Numbered from the stretch's first letter, positions 49,287-59,562 are shown. The stretch is 64,000 nt of DNA from Bacteroidales bacterium (GCA_016928305.1 JAFGKY010000114.1:1-64000), one strand, 5' to 3'. The notes: generated by a model not told the origin, from the sequence alone. Translations and numbers: made by a program.

Positions 49287-51620
49287 TTATTTCACCGGGT
49301 CGCCGTATAGTATTCCTCGGCCGTGTGTTCCAACATAAACTCTTCCATGGATTTTCGGATCTCCTGTAATGTGGAAAAGCATTCCCCATTGATGCTGATC
49401 ATCGTTGATGTGTATCCAATGCTTTGCCATATCGTCAGAACGAAAAATACCTCTTATTCCGTTAACGATACCAATCAGGTACAAGGATGAATAATCGTTT
49501 TCCGTGAGCCCCTTCCCAAATCCGAAAGCATGAATTTCCTGAACGCTTTCTGATTTTATAAAAGTCTCACCTGTATCCGTTGAGTGAAACAGTCCGTCAA
49601 AGGCGGCGATCCACAGATCTCCTTCTTTACCCGGTGCCGCATAAATGCGGTCCTGTCCGCCGCGCCAGTCACCCCGATTAAGCTTTGATTGTGGCAATCC
49701 TCCGGGCAGGTTCATTTCCTTTTCAGAAAAAGAGGCTCCCCCGTTTGTGCTGATGAATAGTTTTCCGCTGAAGAGATCTATACCATAAAATCTTTCGGGA
49801 TTTACCCGGTCGGCTATTACCCGTGTGTTGTCGGGGATGCCCTGGCATTCAGCCCAGGTTATTCCGCTACCATGTGTATAATAAACCGGCATCGGTTTCG
49901 ATGTGCTGCCCGGAAAAAAACCCCTGCGGACCGGATCAGGCGACCAGATCCAGGTTTTGCCGTCAGCAGAAACAGCAATATGTCCAAGCCTGCTTTCGGG
50001 ATGAGGTAAGGAGGCAGCCGGTTGCCATGTTATGCCCCCGTTGGTGGAATAACCGATATTTTTCCCTCTGTTATAATTGGTTGCCATTCCTACCCTTACA
50101 ATGATATCGGGATTATTTTCAGCGCAGGCCACACTATTGGTATTGCCAAACCGGGGATTGTCAAAATTTCCTTCAGCAGACGGTTTATCCAGATTCCAAT
50201 GCACAAAACCACCATAATCTCCGATGGCGGATATCAAATGTGCACCTTTGGGAGGGCTGAGCAGTTCGAGCGCAACGGTTTCTTCAATGCCTGTACTCAT
50301 AACGCTCCAGGTTGTCGGTTTGCCGGCATCGGCATCGGTCAGATTAAATGTTTCATAACCGCCAAAACCCGTGGTGAACATGGCATGATCGGGATCACCA
50401 GGATCGATTTCAATATCAAACAGCCAGTGGATCGATGTGCGTTCGGTATACGGAGCCAGGGAATAATCAAACGTACCACCGCCACCGAAAATCGTTGTCC
50501 ATGTTCTTCCTCCATCGGTGCTTCGGAAGATATCCTCGCCACCTGCGCTGTCCCAACGTCCGTATGAACTTACGATAAGGGCCCGGGGATTCTGTGAGTC
50601 GACAGAAACCGCTGCATAGCCAAAGGCTTCACCGGCGGCCGTATCAGGTGTATCCGGTGTGATCTCAGTCCATTCCTTATTGTTTGTATTATATTTCCAA
50701 ACTGCGCCATCACGCATACGGGAAGGACCGGGAGAGCTTCCATACGTTTGATACAGGGTGCCGTCAGATGCCAGTACTGCATGTGTGGGTCGATATTGAG
50801 TGGGCTGACCGTAAACAGGATTCCATGTCTGCCCTGCATCGGTGCTGCAAAATAAATTATTACGGTCAAGCAGGGATACGCCTGCATATATAACCGAACA
50901 TGCCTTATCAGCCGACCCACTATGGGAATCAAAAATAACAAAAACAATGCCGCAGCCCTGGTTAAACCATTGCCAGAAACGGAGACTGTCTTCATTATGA
51001 ATATGGGAGGGCGGATTTTCAGCAATGTCCGGGAAGGTTTCAACACAACTCCAGGATATCCCGCCGTCGGTGCTTTTCCACAAACCTGCCTTCCGTGTGC
51101 CCAGGTAAATGATGTTGCCGTCATACGGATCAACCGCCATCCGTTCACCGTTGCCACGCCCGTTTTCGTTAGCTCCCATCTTGAACGGCACATCGGTTCG
51201 CCGGAAGGTTCTGCCTCTATCATGCGATCGGAGAACAGCCCCATTGGGGGTACGGTCGTTGGTGTATGTACCGCATGCAAGATAAACGCGGTCTGGATCG
51301 GATGGATCAAGCGCAATACTTTCCACTCCCATCAGGTTGGCATCGTCGTATGACAACCAGTCTAGCAAGGGTTCCCACCTCATCGTTTCCGGGTTTCGGC
51401 GATAGGCCCCACCCATATCTGTGCGGCAGTAACAGACCCCCCTCGCGGTTGGATGAAAAATAATACCGTCGACAAATCCGCCTCCGACGATTTGAACATT
51501 CTTCCATTCATAGGGCATAGATGAGATCTCCTGAGGCCTGTCATGTTGGGCTTCTGAGGTACTTTGAATAATTGCAGTAAGCAAAACGACCAGACAGACT
51601 GTCATTAAAATTCGGTTCAT
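49287..51620 (-). CDS. GH74-type glycoside hydrolase (xyloglucanase-like), secreted
   Basis: Signal peptide; VQIVGGGFVDGIIFHPTARGVCYCRTDMGGAYRRNPETMRWEPLLDW; LYGTRKAGLW-type motif YLGTRKAGLWKSTDGGISW; ISAIGDYGGFVHWNLD. Confidence 0.88.
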   Translation of the reverse strand: MNRILMTVCLVVLLTAIIQSTSEAQHDRPQEISSMPYEWKNVQIVGGGFVDGIIFHPTARGVCYCRTDMGGAYRRNPETMRWEPLLDWLSYDDANLMGVESIALDPSDPDRVYLACGTYTNDRTPNGAVLRSHDRGRTFRRTDVPFKMGANENGRGNGERMAVDPYDGNIIYLGTRKAGLWKSTDGGISWSCVETFPDIAENPPSHIHNEDSLRFWQWFNQGCGIVFVIFDSHSGSADKACSVIYAGVSLLDRNNLFCSTDAGQTWNPVYGQPTQYRPTHAVLASDGTLYQTYGSSPGPSRMRDGAVWKYNTNNKEWTEITPDTPDTAAGEAFGYAAVSVDSQNPRALIVSSYGRWDSAGGEDIFRSTDGGRTWTTIFGGGGTFDYSLAPYTERTSIHWLFDIEIDPGDPDHAMFTTGFGGYETFNLTDADAGKPTTWSVMSTGIEETVALELLSPPKGAHLISAIGDYGGFVHWNLDKPSAEGNFDNPRFGNTNSVACAENNPDIIVRVGMATNYNRGKNIGYSTNGGITWQPAASLPHPESRLGHIAVSADGKTWIWSPDPVRRGFFPGSTSKPMPVYYTHGSGITWAECQGIPDNTRVIADRVNPERFYGIDLFSGKLFISTNGGASFSEKEMNLPGGLPQSKLNRGDWRGGQDRIYAAPGKEGDLWIAAFDGLFHSTDTGETFIKSESVQEIHAFGFGKGLTENDYSSLYLIGIVNGIRGIFRSDDMAKHWIHINDDQHQWGMLFHITGDPKIHGRVYVGTHGRGILYGDPVK

Positions 51621-51772
51621 TGCAAATTTCTTTTGAATTGAATGCTAAAATAATGCTAATATATCTATTATAATTTACCGCAAGGTTTGACAAAAGTAAA
51701 ATTCAGAATGTAATTTGCATTAATCACACGAATACTGACTACTGATTCCATTTTTGGCCTGCAATTTGCGGA

Positions 51773-52117
51773 TTGAAAAATATGAAAAGATATTTAGCGA
51801 TACTTGTTTTGCTTTCTGCATTCATTTCAGTATCAGGACAGAAAGTTTTTTCCGTAAGGTATGAGAACCAGGCAGATGTGAAAGTTTTTGTGGTTAACTA
51901 TGAAAATCAGGCTGATTTAAAAGTATATAAGGTCAAATACGAAAATCAGGCCGGGGACAATGACGGGAAATGGTTTTTTACAAAATATGAAAACCAGGCC
52001 CAAAAAAAGATCTATTTTGTACGGTATGAAAACCAGGCCGATTTGAAATTTTTTTTTGTTGATTATGAAAATCAGGCGGGATGGAATAAAATGGAGAAGA
52101 TATACCTGATGTATTAG
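51773..52117 (+). CDS. DUF6150-like small secreted protein made of six YENQA repeats
   Basis: Signal peptide then VRYENQADV/VNYENQADL/VKYENQAGD/TKYENQAQK/VRYENQADL/VDYENQAGW. Confidence 0.85.
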   Translation: MKNMKRYLAILVLLSAFISVSGQKVFSVRYENQADVKVFVVNYENQADLKVYKVKYENQAGDNDGKWFFTKYENQAQKKIYFVRYENQADLKFFFVDYENQAGWNKMEKIYLMY

Positions 52118-52274
52118 GTGTTCAGCCTCTCACCGATTGTTTTGAGCTGATGCAATGCAGCGGCACATCCATTTTCAATTTCAGGAATGCATAAACATTA
52201 TGCAGGTTATTCTGCAGGGTGCAGAATAATTACTTGTTCAGCGACTATTTATATAGTATTCCTCTACTTGTGTT

Positions 52275-53249
52275 TTATACATAGTTATTCTCCCGGAACC
52301 ATGCCAGGGTATCGGATAGAGTTTCCGTGAAAGGCCTGGGATTATGATCCAGGGCCAGCCTGGCCTTTTCGTGAGAAATATTTTTATTTCCATTTTTGAG
52401 GGCATGCAGTGAAACAGAAGTATATAAAGGTTCTTTTTTGCGGATAACAGCGTGTAAATTTAAGAATGGGGTTCCAAGCTGCGCTACCCAGGTAGGTAAT
52501 TCCAACCATGGTGTTTTATGTCCGCCCAGTTTTTCAATCTCACAGGCCAAAGTCTTCACACTTTGCCAGCTGCCTCCTACCAGATAACATTCTCCGGGAA
52601 TACCAAGGTCAACAGAACGGATTGCGGCTTTACATACATCTCGAACGTCAACCCAATCGTAACCACCGGGTATCAACGCCGGAATTTGTCCCTTGTATAA
52701 TCTTATGATAGCATTGCCTGTCAGTGATGGTTTGTAATCAAAAGGACCTAAAACTGCAGTCGGATTAATTACAATTATTTCAAGATCTTTTGATGAAGCT
52801 TTCATCATAAGATCCTGACTCAGGGCCTTTGAACGATCATAAGAAAAACTGCTGTCAACAGCTAATTTACGGGTTTCGTTAAGTTCAACATCAAGGGGTT
52901 CATGCCGGAAGGCATGTATTGAACTGAAATGAATGATCTTCCTGACTCCGGTGGATTTTGCTGCTTTGATGAGGGTTGCGCAACCGTCGAAATTTATTTT
53001 TTTGCACAGTGGATCATTTTTCCGTATGCTGATGTAAGCTGCCAGGTGAAATACAATTTCACATCCCGAGCATAGATTACTAAGGTCGGTTTCACTGGTG
53101 ACGTCACCTTTGATGAATTCCACCTTCATACCATCCAGGGCTTTTTTGTCGTTGTGCACCAGCGCTTTCACTTCGTGACCCTGATCAGTCAGCATTCGGC
53201 ACAACGTATTACCAATATGTCCGGAAGTTCCGGTAACTGCAATTTTCAT
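52275..53249 (-). CDS. NAD-dependent epimerase/dehydratase family protein
   Basis: MKIAVTGTSGHIGNTLCRML (Rossmann), VFHLAAYISI, FSYDRSKALSQDLM (YxxxK). Confidence 0.92.
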   Translation of the reverse strand: MKIAVTGTSGHIGNTLCRMLTDQGHEVKALVHNDKKALDGMKVEFIKGDVTSETDLSNLCSGCEIVFHLAAYISIRKNDPLCKKINFDGCATLIKAAKSTGVRKIIHFSSIHAFRHEPLDVELNETRKLAVDSSFSYDRSKALSQDLMMKASSKDLEIIVINPTAVLGPFDYKPSLTGNAIIRLYKGQIPALIPGGYDWVDVRDVCKAAIRSVDLGIPGECYLVGGSWQSVKTLACEIEKLGGHKTPWLELPTWVAQLGTPFLNLHAVIRKKEPLYTSVSLHALKNGNKNISHEKARLALDHNPRPFTETLSDTLAWFRENNYV

Positions 53250-53872
53250 AATTTGATAGGTTAACCGGTCTAAAAGTAATAAAATCCCGATAAGTTGCAA
53301 TACATAAGTCCAGGTTCCGTCATGCGAATATAAATAGCTGGATCAAACGGATTATTTGATATAATGCTTTTCTATGGACAGCTTATTCTTTATACATCCT
53401 GTTTCCCGATATTGCTGACTCAATAAAAGAATCAGAGGAATAATTGAAAAAAAAAGAGCTGAATAAACCATACACATAGAGCCCAGGGTGCCATACAGGG
53501 TCACCAATTCAACATGGGAAGATGAGTGGCGAGCCAATCAGCGATTAAAAGATGATGCTGAAGTAAGAATATTATGGAGGCAGGGCAGCAACATGGATAA
53601 TGCCGGTAGCTATATTGATTTCTCTCACGGTAAAAGGAGAAAGAAATGATTTCTGAAATAATTATGAGGAAATACCTTGTGTGATCTTACTTTAATGTAT
53701 TTCTAAAAGCTGCCATACACATTCCTCCTTGTTTTTACGGGTGAGGCCATAAAATTCAAGCCCTGGTTCACCCGGTGGTTGTAAACTTAAATATAGTGAA
53801 CATAACTTCTTCTACTTGGGGTATTGAAAACAATTTCTTATATTTCTCTTATTAAAATTTTATAACATAAAC

Positions 53873-55639
53873 GTGGAGAGAACGTTTGATTTACTCAGCC
53901 GGTACAAAGAACTCTTTGCAAAAGAAGATGCTCTCTGCTGCAAGCAGAAGGGTGTTTGGGTGAAATACAGTTCACAGGATTATGTTGAAACATCCCATAA
54001 TTTCAGTTACGGTCTTCTTGAACTGGGATTGAAAAAGGGTAATAAAATACTGACCGTATCGAATAACCGTCCCGAATGGAATTTTGCGGATATGGGAATG
54101 GCCATGATCGGGGTCATTCATGTACCGGCGTTTACTTCCCTCAGTGCTGCTGAATATCAATATATTATTAACCACAGCGAGGCAAACCTTATCCTTGTAT
54201 CCGATATAAAATTGTATAAGGTCGTGAGTTCTGCCGTTGCAGCATGCGACCGGCCTGTACCGGTTTTTTCTTTCGATGAGATCGATGGAGTAAAAAACTG
54301 GAAACATATTATTGAAACCGGAAAGCTTAACTCACGGAAACACAGCCAGACTGTCGAAACAATAAAAAGCACCATTCTTCCTGATGACTTTGCCTCCCTT
54401 ATCTATACATCGGGGACAACCGGAAGAGCCAAAGGTGTTATGCTCACCCACCGGAACATGGTAAGCAACTTCCTGGCAGCAGCTTTCGTCTTTAACTTGA
54501 AACCGGAAGACAGGTATCTCAGCATATTACCGCTTTGCCATGTAGGCGGCAGGCTTGGGAATTACCAGACTCAGTACAGCGGAGCCAGCATTTATTATGC
54601 AGAGAACATGGGAACAATAGCTGCAAACCTTGATGAAATTAAGGCCGATGGTTTTGACGCCGTTCCCAGGGTGATTGAAAAATTTTATGACGGCATCATT
54701 GCAAAAGGCAATAAACTTAATGGTATAAAGAAAAAGTTGTTTTTCTGGGCTGTAGCTCTCGGATTGAAATTTAAGCCTTTTGGCGAAAACGGATGGTTGT
54801 ATGACAGAAAGCTGAGAATTGCCGATAAGCTGATCTTCAGCAAATGGAGACAGGCATTGGGAGGCAATGTGAGAATAGTCGGGTGTGGCGGCGCCAGCCT
54901 GCAGGCAAGGCTTGAACGGTTGTTCTGGGCTGCCGGCATTAAAATAATCAACATGTACGGCCTTACCGAGACCTCCCCGATTATCACCATCAACAGAACG
55001 GAAAAAGGAAATGTAAAGCTTGGTTCAGTGGGAGCCGTAATAGAGGGGGTTGAAATTAAAATTGCTGATGACGGAGAAATATTATGCAAGGGCCCCAATG
55101 TGACTCCTGGTTATTATAAAGATCCGGAACTCACAAATCAGGCCTTTGACCAGGATGGCTGGTTCCATACAGGAGATATAGGACATATCGAAGATGGGAA
55201 GTTCCTTATGGTGACGGACAGGAAAAAAGAGATTTTCAAACTTTCAAATGGTAAATTCATCGCTCCTCAGGTGATTGAAAATGTTTTTAAAGAATCACCC
55301 ATTATTGACCAGATTATGGTAATCGGTGAGCATGAAAAATTCGCAAGTGCTTTGATATCTCCCAATTTTAGATATTTCGACAGTTGGAAAACCTCCAACG
55401 GACTCACATGTTCAAATAACCAGGAACTTATTGTGCAACCTGCTGTTCAATCACTCTTTTCCGCTGAAATTGATAACCTGAACAAAAGACTGAGCCCTCC
55501 TGAAAGACTGAACCGTTTCAGGCTGGTGCATGACGAATGGACACCGGCAACAGGGGAATTATCACCCACCCTGAAACTCAAGCGGCAGTTTATCAATAAT
55601 AAATACAAGGACCTTATTGAACAGATTTATATGAAATAA
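53873..55639 (+). CDS. AMP-dependent synthetase/ligase (long-chain acyl-CoA synthetase-like), GTG start
   Basis: LIYTSGTTGRAKGVMLTHRNM, NMYGLTETSPIITIN, DGWFHTGDIGHIEDGKFLMVTDRKKEIFKLSNGKFIAPQVIEN. Confidence 0.95.
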   Translation: MERTFDLLSRYKELFAKEDALCCKQKGVWVKYSSQDYVETSHNFSYGLLELGLKKGNKILTVSNNRPEWNFADMGMAMIGVIHVPAFTSLSAAEYQYIINHSEANLILVSDIKLYKVVSSAVAACDRPVPVFSFDEIDGVKNWKHIIETGKLNSRKHSQTVETIKSTILPDDFASLIYTSGTTGRAKGVMLTHRNMVSNFLAAAFVFNLKPEDRYLSILPLCHVGGRLGNYQTQYSGASIYYAENMGTIAANLDEIKADGFDAVPRVIEKFYDGIIAKGNKLNGIKKKLFFWAVALGLKFKPFGENGWLYDRKLRIADKLIFSKWRQALGGNVRIVGCGGASLQARLERLFWAAGIKIINMYGLTETSPIITINRTEKGNVKLGSVGAVIEGVEIKIADDGEILCKGPNVTPGYYKDPELTNQAFDQDGWFHTGDIGHIEDGKFLMVTDRKKEIFKLSNGKFIAPQVIENVFKESPIIDQIMVIGEHEKFASALISPNFRYFDSWKTSNGLTCSNNQELIVQPAVQSLFSAEIDNLNKRLSPPERLNRFRLVHDEWTPATGELSPTLKLKRQFINNKYKDLIEQIYMK

Positions 55640-55640
55640 A

Positions 55641-56816
55641 ATGCATCTCCATAAAGTAGCCGACCGCAAAACAGAGAAGATGTTTCTTGATACCGCCCGT
55701 GTCATCTATAAAAATGATAAAACCTGGGTATGCCCTCTTGATAACGATATTAAGGGAGTATTCGATCCCAAAAGAAATACCTATTTTAAACACGGCATCA
55801 TTGAAAGATGGGTGCTGACTGATGATAATAATAAACTGATCGGCCGGATTGCTGCTTTTATCGATTTCAACCTGGCAAATTCTTTCGAACAGCCTACGGG
55901 AGGTATCGGTTTTTTTGAATGCATTGATGATAAAAATGCTGCATTTCTGCTTTTCGATACAGCAAGAGAGTGGCTGAAAGAAAAAGGTATGGAAGCTATG
56001 GATGGTCCTATTAATTTTGGAGAGACAGATAAATACTGGGGCCTGCTGGTTAACGGATACACTCATCCTTCATTCGATGTCCCGTATAATCCTCCCTATT
56101 ACCAGATTCTATTTGAGTCTTATGGTTTTCAGGTGTATTACAAAATGGAAGGTTTTCATCTTGACATAACAAGGTCTTTGCCGGAAAGATTATCGAAAAT
56201 TGCCGAACGTATACTCAGTCAACCGGGATATGAATTCCGGCATTTTACATGGAAAGAAGAGGAAAAATTAACGATCGATTTTGCCGAAGTATTCAATGAA
56301 GCATGGGCCTCATTCAAAAAGAATTTTGAACCGCTGGAACCAGCGTATATAAGGGCAACTTTAAAAAAGGCCAAACCTATTGTTGATGAGGAATTCATTT
56401 GGTTAGCTTATTATGATGGAAAACCGATCGGGATCTATCTCATGTTCCCTGACCTGAATATGATATTGAAACATTTACATGGAAAACTGGGTCTGTTTGA
56501 TATGCTTAAGTTTCTTTGGTTAAAAAGAAGAAACACAATGACAAGGGCAAAGGCTCTTCTGATGGGCGTCATACCGAAGTACCAGAACCGCGGCATCGAG
56601 TCGGCGTTCATCCATAAACTGCAGGAGGTTTTTGGGCATAAACCGCACTACACCGAAATTGAATTCTCATGGGTTGCGGATTTCAATCCCAGGATGAGAA
56701 AGATATTCATCGCTGTGGGTTGTGTGCCGGTAAAGGATTACGTTACCTACAGGTACTTGTTTGACAGGTCCAAAGAATTCAAGCGGTATCCTATTCCGGA
56801 TATTGGGAGGGAATAG
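55641..56816 (+). CDS. GNAT-like N-acetyltransferase-fold protein
   Basis: Starts 2 bp after the acyl-CoA ligase; GAMEAMDGPINFGETDKYWGLL-like region, C-terminal LMGVIPKYQNRGIESAFIHKLQEVF. Confidence 0.7.
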   Translation: MHLHKVADRKTEKMFLDTARVIYKNDKTWVCPLDNDIKGVFDPKRNTYFKHGIIERWVLTDDNNKLIGRIAAFIDFNLANSFEQPTGGIGFFECIDDKNAAFLLFDTAREWLKEKGMEAMDGPINFGETDKYWGLLVNGYTHPSFDVPYNPPYYQILFESYGFQVYYKMEGFHLDITRSLPERLSKIAERILSQPGYEFRHFTWKEEEKLTIDFAEVFNEAWASFKKNFEPLEPAYIRATLKKAKPIVDEEFIWLAYYDGKPIGIYLMFPDLNMILKHLHGKLGLFDMLKFLWLKRRNTMTRAKALLMGVIPKYQNRGIESAFIHKLQEVFGHKPHYTEIEFSWVADFNPRMRKIFIAVGCVPVKDYVTYRYLFDRSKEFKRYPIPDIGRE

Positions 56817-56910
56817 AATTGAGAACCGAGAACCAAGAATCAAGACAAAAGAATAAAGAACAAAGATTTAAGATCGAAGATTGAAGATCAAAGATTAAAG
56901 ATTAAAGATT

Positions 56911-56941
56911 AAAGATCAAAGTGTCCAGTTATCAATAAATA
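56911..56941 (+). repeat. 31-bp exact direct repeat, copy 1
   Basis: aaagatcaaagtgtccagttatcaataaata; copy 2 at 57198-57228. Confidence 0.9.
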
Positions 56942-57118
56942 GTATTGAATAAAGATAAAATGAGGTAATTTTAAAGCCTAAGTAATGCATGCATACACTT
57001 GATTATATGATATTTGCGATTTTGTTATAAAATAGACGGAAGAAGGTAATCGGTATTTATTAACCTGTGAAGTATTATTGAAAAGTGACAGGGTGTAGCA
57101 AACCATACCCGGCGATCT

Positions 57119-57179
57119 CCTCACCCCCGGCTCTTCGAGCTACCCCCTCTCCAAATTGGAGAGGGGGCAGGGGGTGAGG
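57119..57179. repeat. Long hairpin-forming intergenic element
   Basis: Outer inverted repeat CCTCACCCCC (57119-57128)/GGGGGTGAGG (57170-57179); inner CCCCCTCTCCAA (57133-57144)/TTGGAGAGGGGG (57146-57157). Confidence 0.85.
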
Positions 57180-57197
57180 TTTCGGATACCGAAGTTG

Positions 57198-57228
57198 AAA
57201 GATCAAAGTGTCCAGTTATCAATAAATA
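57198..57228 (+). repeat. 31-bp exact direct repeat, copy 2
   Basis: Identical to 56911-56941. Confidence 0.9.
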
Positions 57229-57286
57229 AAGATCTAAAAACAAGAAACCAGAAACCAGAAACCAAGACTAGACCGAATACTCTCTA

Positions 57287-57309
57287 CTAGCTACTGTCTA
57301 CTAACTACT
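57287..57309. repeat. Copy B of the 23-bp dispersed inverted repeat (partner 27626-27648)
   Basis: ctagctactgtctactaactact; reverse complement matches copy A at 22/23. Confidence 0.7.
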
Positions 57310-57314
57310 TCTTC

Positions 57315-58757
57315 ATGAAATACGACATCATCATAATAGGCGCCGGCCTTGGCGGTTTGACCGCAGGTGCCAAACTTGCCAGGGAGGGAAAGAAGGTGCT
57401 TGTCATTGAACAGCACGACCGGCCCGGCGGATGTGCGACAACTTTTAAACGTCGCAACTTCACCCTGGAAGTGGGCCTTCACGAGTTACACGGTCCTTCT
57501 CCGACCGAATTAAAATCGAAGATCTTTAATGAACTTGATGTATTTGATCACGTGAAGTTTGTCCGGGTCCCTGAATTCTACCGGTTTATCAATGACCGTT
57601 ATGATGTTACTGTACCCCATGAACCTGAAACAGCTATTGAGAGATTGACCGGTTTATTCCCGCAGGAAACGGATGGCATTAAAGCTTATTTCGATCAGCT
57701 GCTGAATCCCAGGAAAAAGGGTGCTGAAATGGAAGGACTGGATAAGAGCGTCGGAGATTTTCTCGATTCCATCATCAGGGACGAAGATCTGAAACTTATC
57801 CTGCTTGGCAACCTCGGTTATTTTCATGATGATCCATATTCTCTTTCAATGGCCTATTACACCATAGCCCAGGGAAGTTATTTCAAAGGCGGAGCAAGCT
57901 ATATTAAGGGCGGGTCACAAAATCTTTCGGACTATCTTGCGGATTATATCAGGAATCACAACGGAGAAGTTTTGCTAAACCATATGGTGACCGGAATTAA
58001 AGCGGACAACAATAAGATAACAGGTGTACAGTATAAAAGAAAAAATGACTTTGCTTCGGACTATATGGAGGTTCATGCTGATGATATTATTGCCAATGCT
58101 GCAATACCGAATATCACAGATCTTTTGCCCGTGGAGATGGGAATGAAACTGAAGAATTCACTTAATAATAAAAAAATCGGGACATCCCTGCTGACAATAT
58201 ATTTTGGATTCAGTAAACCACTTAAGGAATTAGGCAACTCTCATTATTCAACATTCGTATTTGATAGTTCCATCCGGTCACAAGCCGACATCCTCAGTAA
58301 TAACATGAGTGATTTTTCAAAGCGGATATTCACCTTTATCGATTACAGTCGGATTGATTCTGGTCTGGCTCCTGAGGGTAAAGGTACAGGTGTTATATGT
58401 TGTATCGATTATATTAAAGACTGGGAAGATCTGGATAAAAAGGAGTATTACGCTAAAAAAGAGCAGGTGGCTTCGGTTTTTATCGAACGGCTCGAAAAGC
58501 TGATCCCGGGAATAAAAGATGTCACTGAATACGTTGAGATGGCAACATCCGTTACTGTCAAACGATATACCCTTAATCCATCAGGAGCTGTTTATGGTTT
58601 TGCACAAACACCTTCAGGAACTCCGGTTGATGTTTCCGGTTTGCCGGATAATCTCCACTTTGCTTCTGCCTGGGGAAAAACAGGAGGCGGCTTCTCAGGT
58701 GCTATCTATGGAGGTTATTTGTGCGCTGTTAATCTGTTACGAAAAAACCGGGGATAG
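57315..58757 (+). CDS. CrtI/CRTISO/retinol-saturase-like FAD-dependent oxidoreductase
   Basis: MKYDIIIIGAGLGGLTAGAKLAREGKKVLVIEQHDRPGGCATTFKRRNFTLEVGLHEL; KGGSQNLSDYLADYIRNHNGEVLLNHMVTGI. Confidence 0.92.
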   Translation: MKYDIIIIGAGLGGLTAGAKLAREGKKVLVIEQHDRPGGCATTFKRRNFTLEVGLHELHGPSPTELKSKIFNELDVFDHVKFVRVPEFYRFINDRYDVTVPHEPETAIERLTGLFPQETDGIKAYFDQLLNPRKKGAEMEGLDKSVGDFLDSIIRDEDLKLILLGNLGYFHDDPYSLSMAYYTIAQGSYFKGGASYIKGGSQNLSDYLADYIRNHNGEVLLNHMVTGIKADNNKITGVQYKRKNDFASDYMEVHADDIIANAAIPNITDLLPVEMGMKLKNSLNNKKIGTSLLTIYFGFSKPLKELGNSHYSTFVFDSSIRSQADILSNNMSDFSKRIFTFIDYSRIDSGLAPEGKGTGVICCIDYIKDWEDLDKKEYYAKKEQVASVFIERLEKLIPGIKDVTEYVEMATSVTVKRYTLNPSGAVYGFAQTPSGTPVDVSGLPDNLHFASAWGKTGGGFSGAIYGGYLCAVNLLRKNRG

Positions 58758-58777
58758 TATACCTTTTGTTTTTTATG

Positions 58778-59485
58778 TCATTCTTTTTCTTTCTCTTTTA
58801 TATCCAGTTCATCAGCAGTTTGTAATAATCTGCGGGTGTCATTAATATTAATAAAGAACAAAATGACACAGATGATGCCTACTGAATATATGATTGAACC
58901 CGGGATAATTACCTCGGTGGCCAGTATAGCAGAAATAAGGATTCTTGCTTCTGTAGGTCCCATGATTCCGGCATCGATAGAATATTTACCGGTGATTTTG
59001 TACCTCAAAATGGCGATGATCATTTCCCAGCTGTACATGACAACAAAACCATAACCAAGCAGCTCCCAGATTCCTTTGGAATAAACCAGATATCCGCATC
59101 CGATAAGAATGATACCCATCCAGTCGAAGGTAATGTCAAGCACAAATCCATACCATTTCCGTGCTTTATTCCTGAAGTATGCAATCCTTCCATCCAGTGA
59201 GTCTCCAAACCAGCTTATCATAAATCCTATTATACCCAGTAAAAGAAAACTTCTGTGCAGGTATGTTGCCAGGATAAAACTGACAAAGACGATAATACTG
59301 CCGAAGAAGCCGATAGCAGTGAGCATATTGGAACTAACCCAGGAAGGGATGCGTTGAACGAGGAAAACAATTGCTCTTTGTTCGGGTTTTCTGAGCAGAT
59401 TGGTTCTTGTCCTGTCTCCGGTAATGGATTCCAGTGCTGCCCTGTTTGTCGCGGATAAATCGGATTGCTCATGGGTATGTGTCAT
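58778..59485 (-). CDS. CDP-alcohol phosphatidyltransferase family protein
   Basis: Membrane protein with FGDSLDGRIAYFRNKARKWYGFVLDITFDW (D-x2-D-G-x2-A-R-type variant). Confidence 0.75.
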   Translation of the reverse strand: MTHTHEQSDLSATNRAALESITGDRTRTNLLRKPEQRAIVFLVQRIPSWVSSNMLTAIGFFGSIIVFVSFILATYLHRSFLLLGIIGFMISWFGDSLDGRIAYFRNKARKWYGFVLDITFDWMGIILIGCGYLVYSKGIWELLGYGFVVMYSWEMIIAILRYKITGKYSIDAGIMGPTEARILISAILATEVIIPGSIIYSVGIICVILFFININDTRRLLQTADELDIKEKEKE

Positions 59486-59562
59486 GGGTTTCTCCTTTTA
59501 ATCAAATCCGTTGAAATCGATATTTTTCTGTGCATTCATGGGTGGAACCTTCCGTTTTCCTC

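Noticed and set aside
50022-51353. Antisense ORFs over GH74 (181 aa + strand; 248 aa - strand in an alternate frame)
   Set aside because: GH74 frame is intact and motif-rich; the alternatives are shadow ORFs.
53352-53537. 61-aa ORF in the intergenic region 53300-53870
   Set aside because: No homology pattern recognised, weak context; left unannotated.
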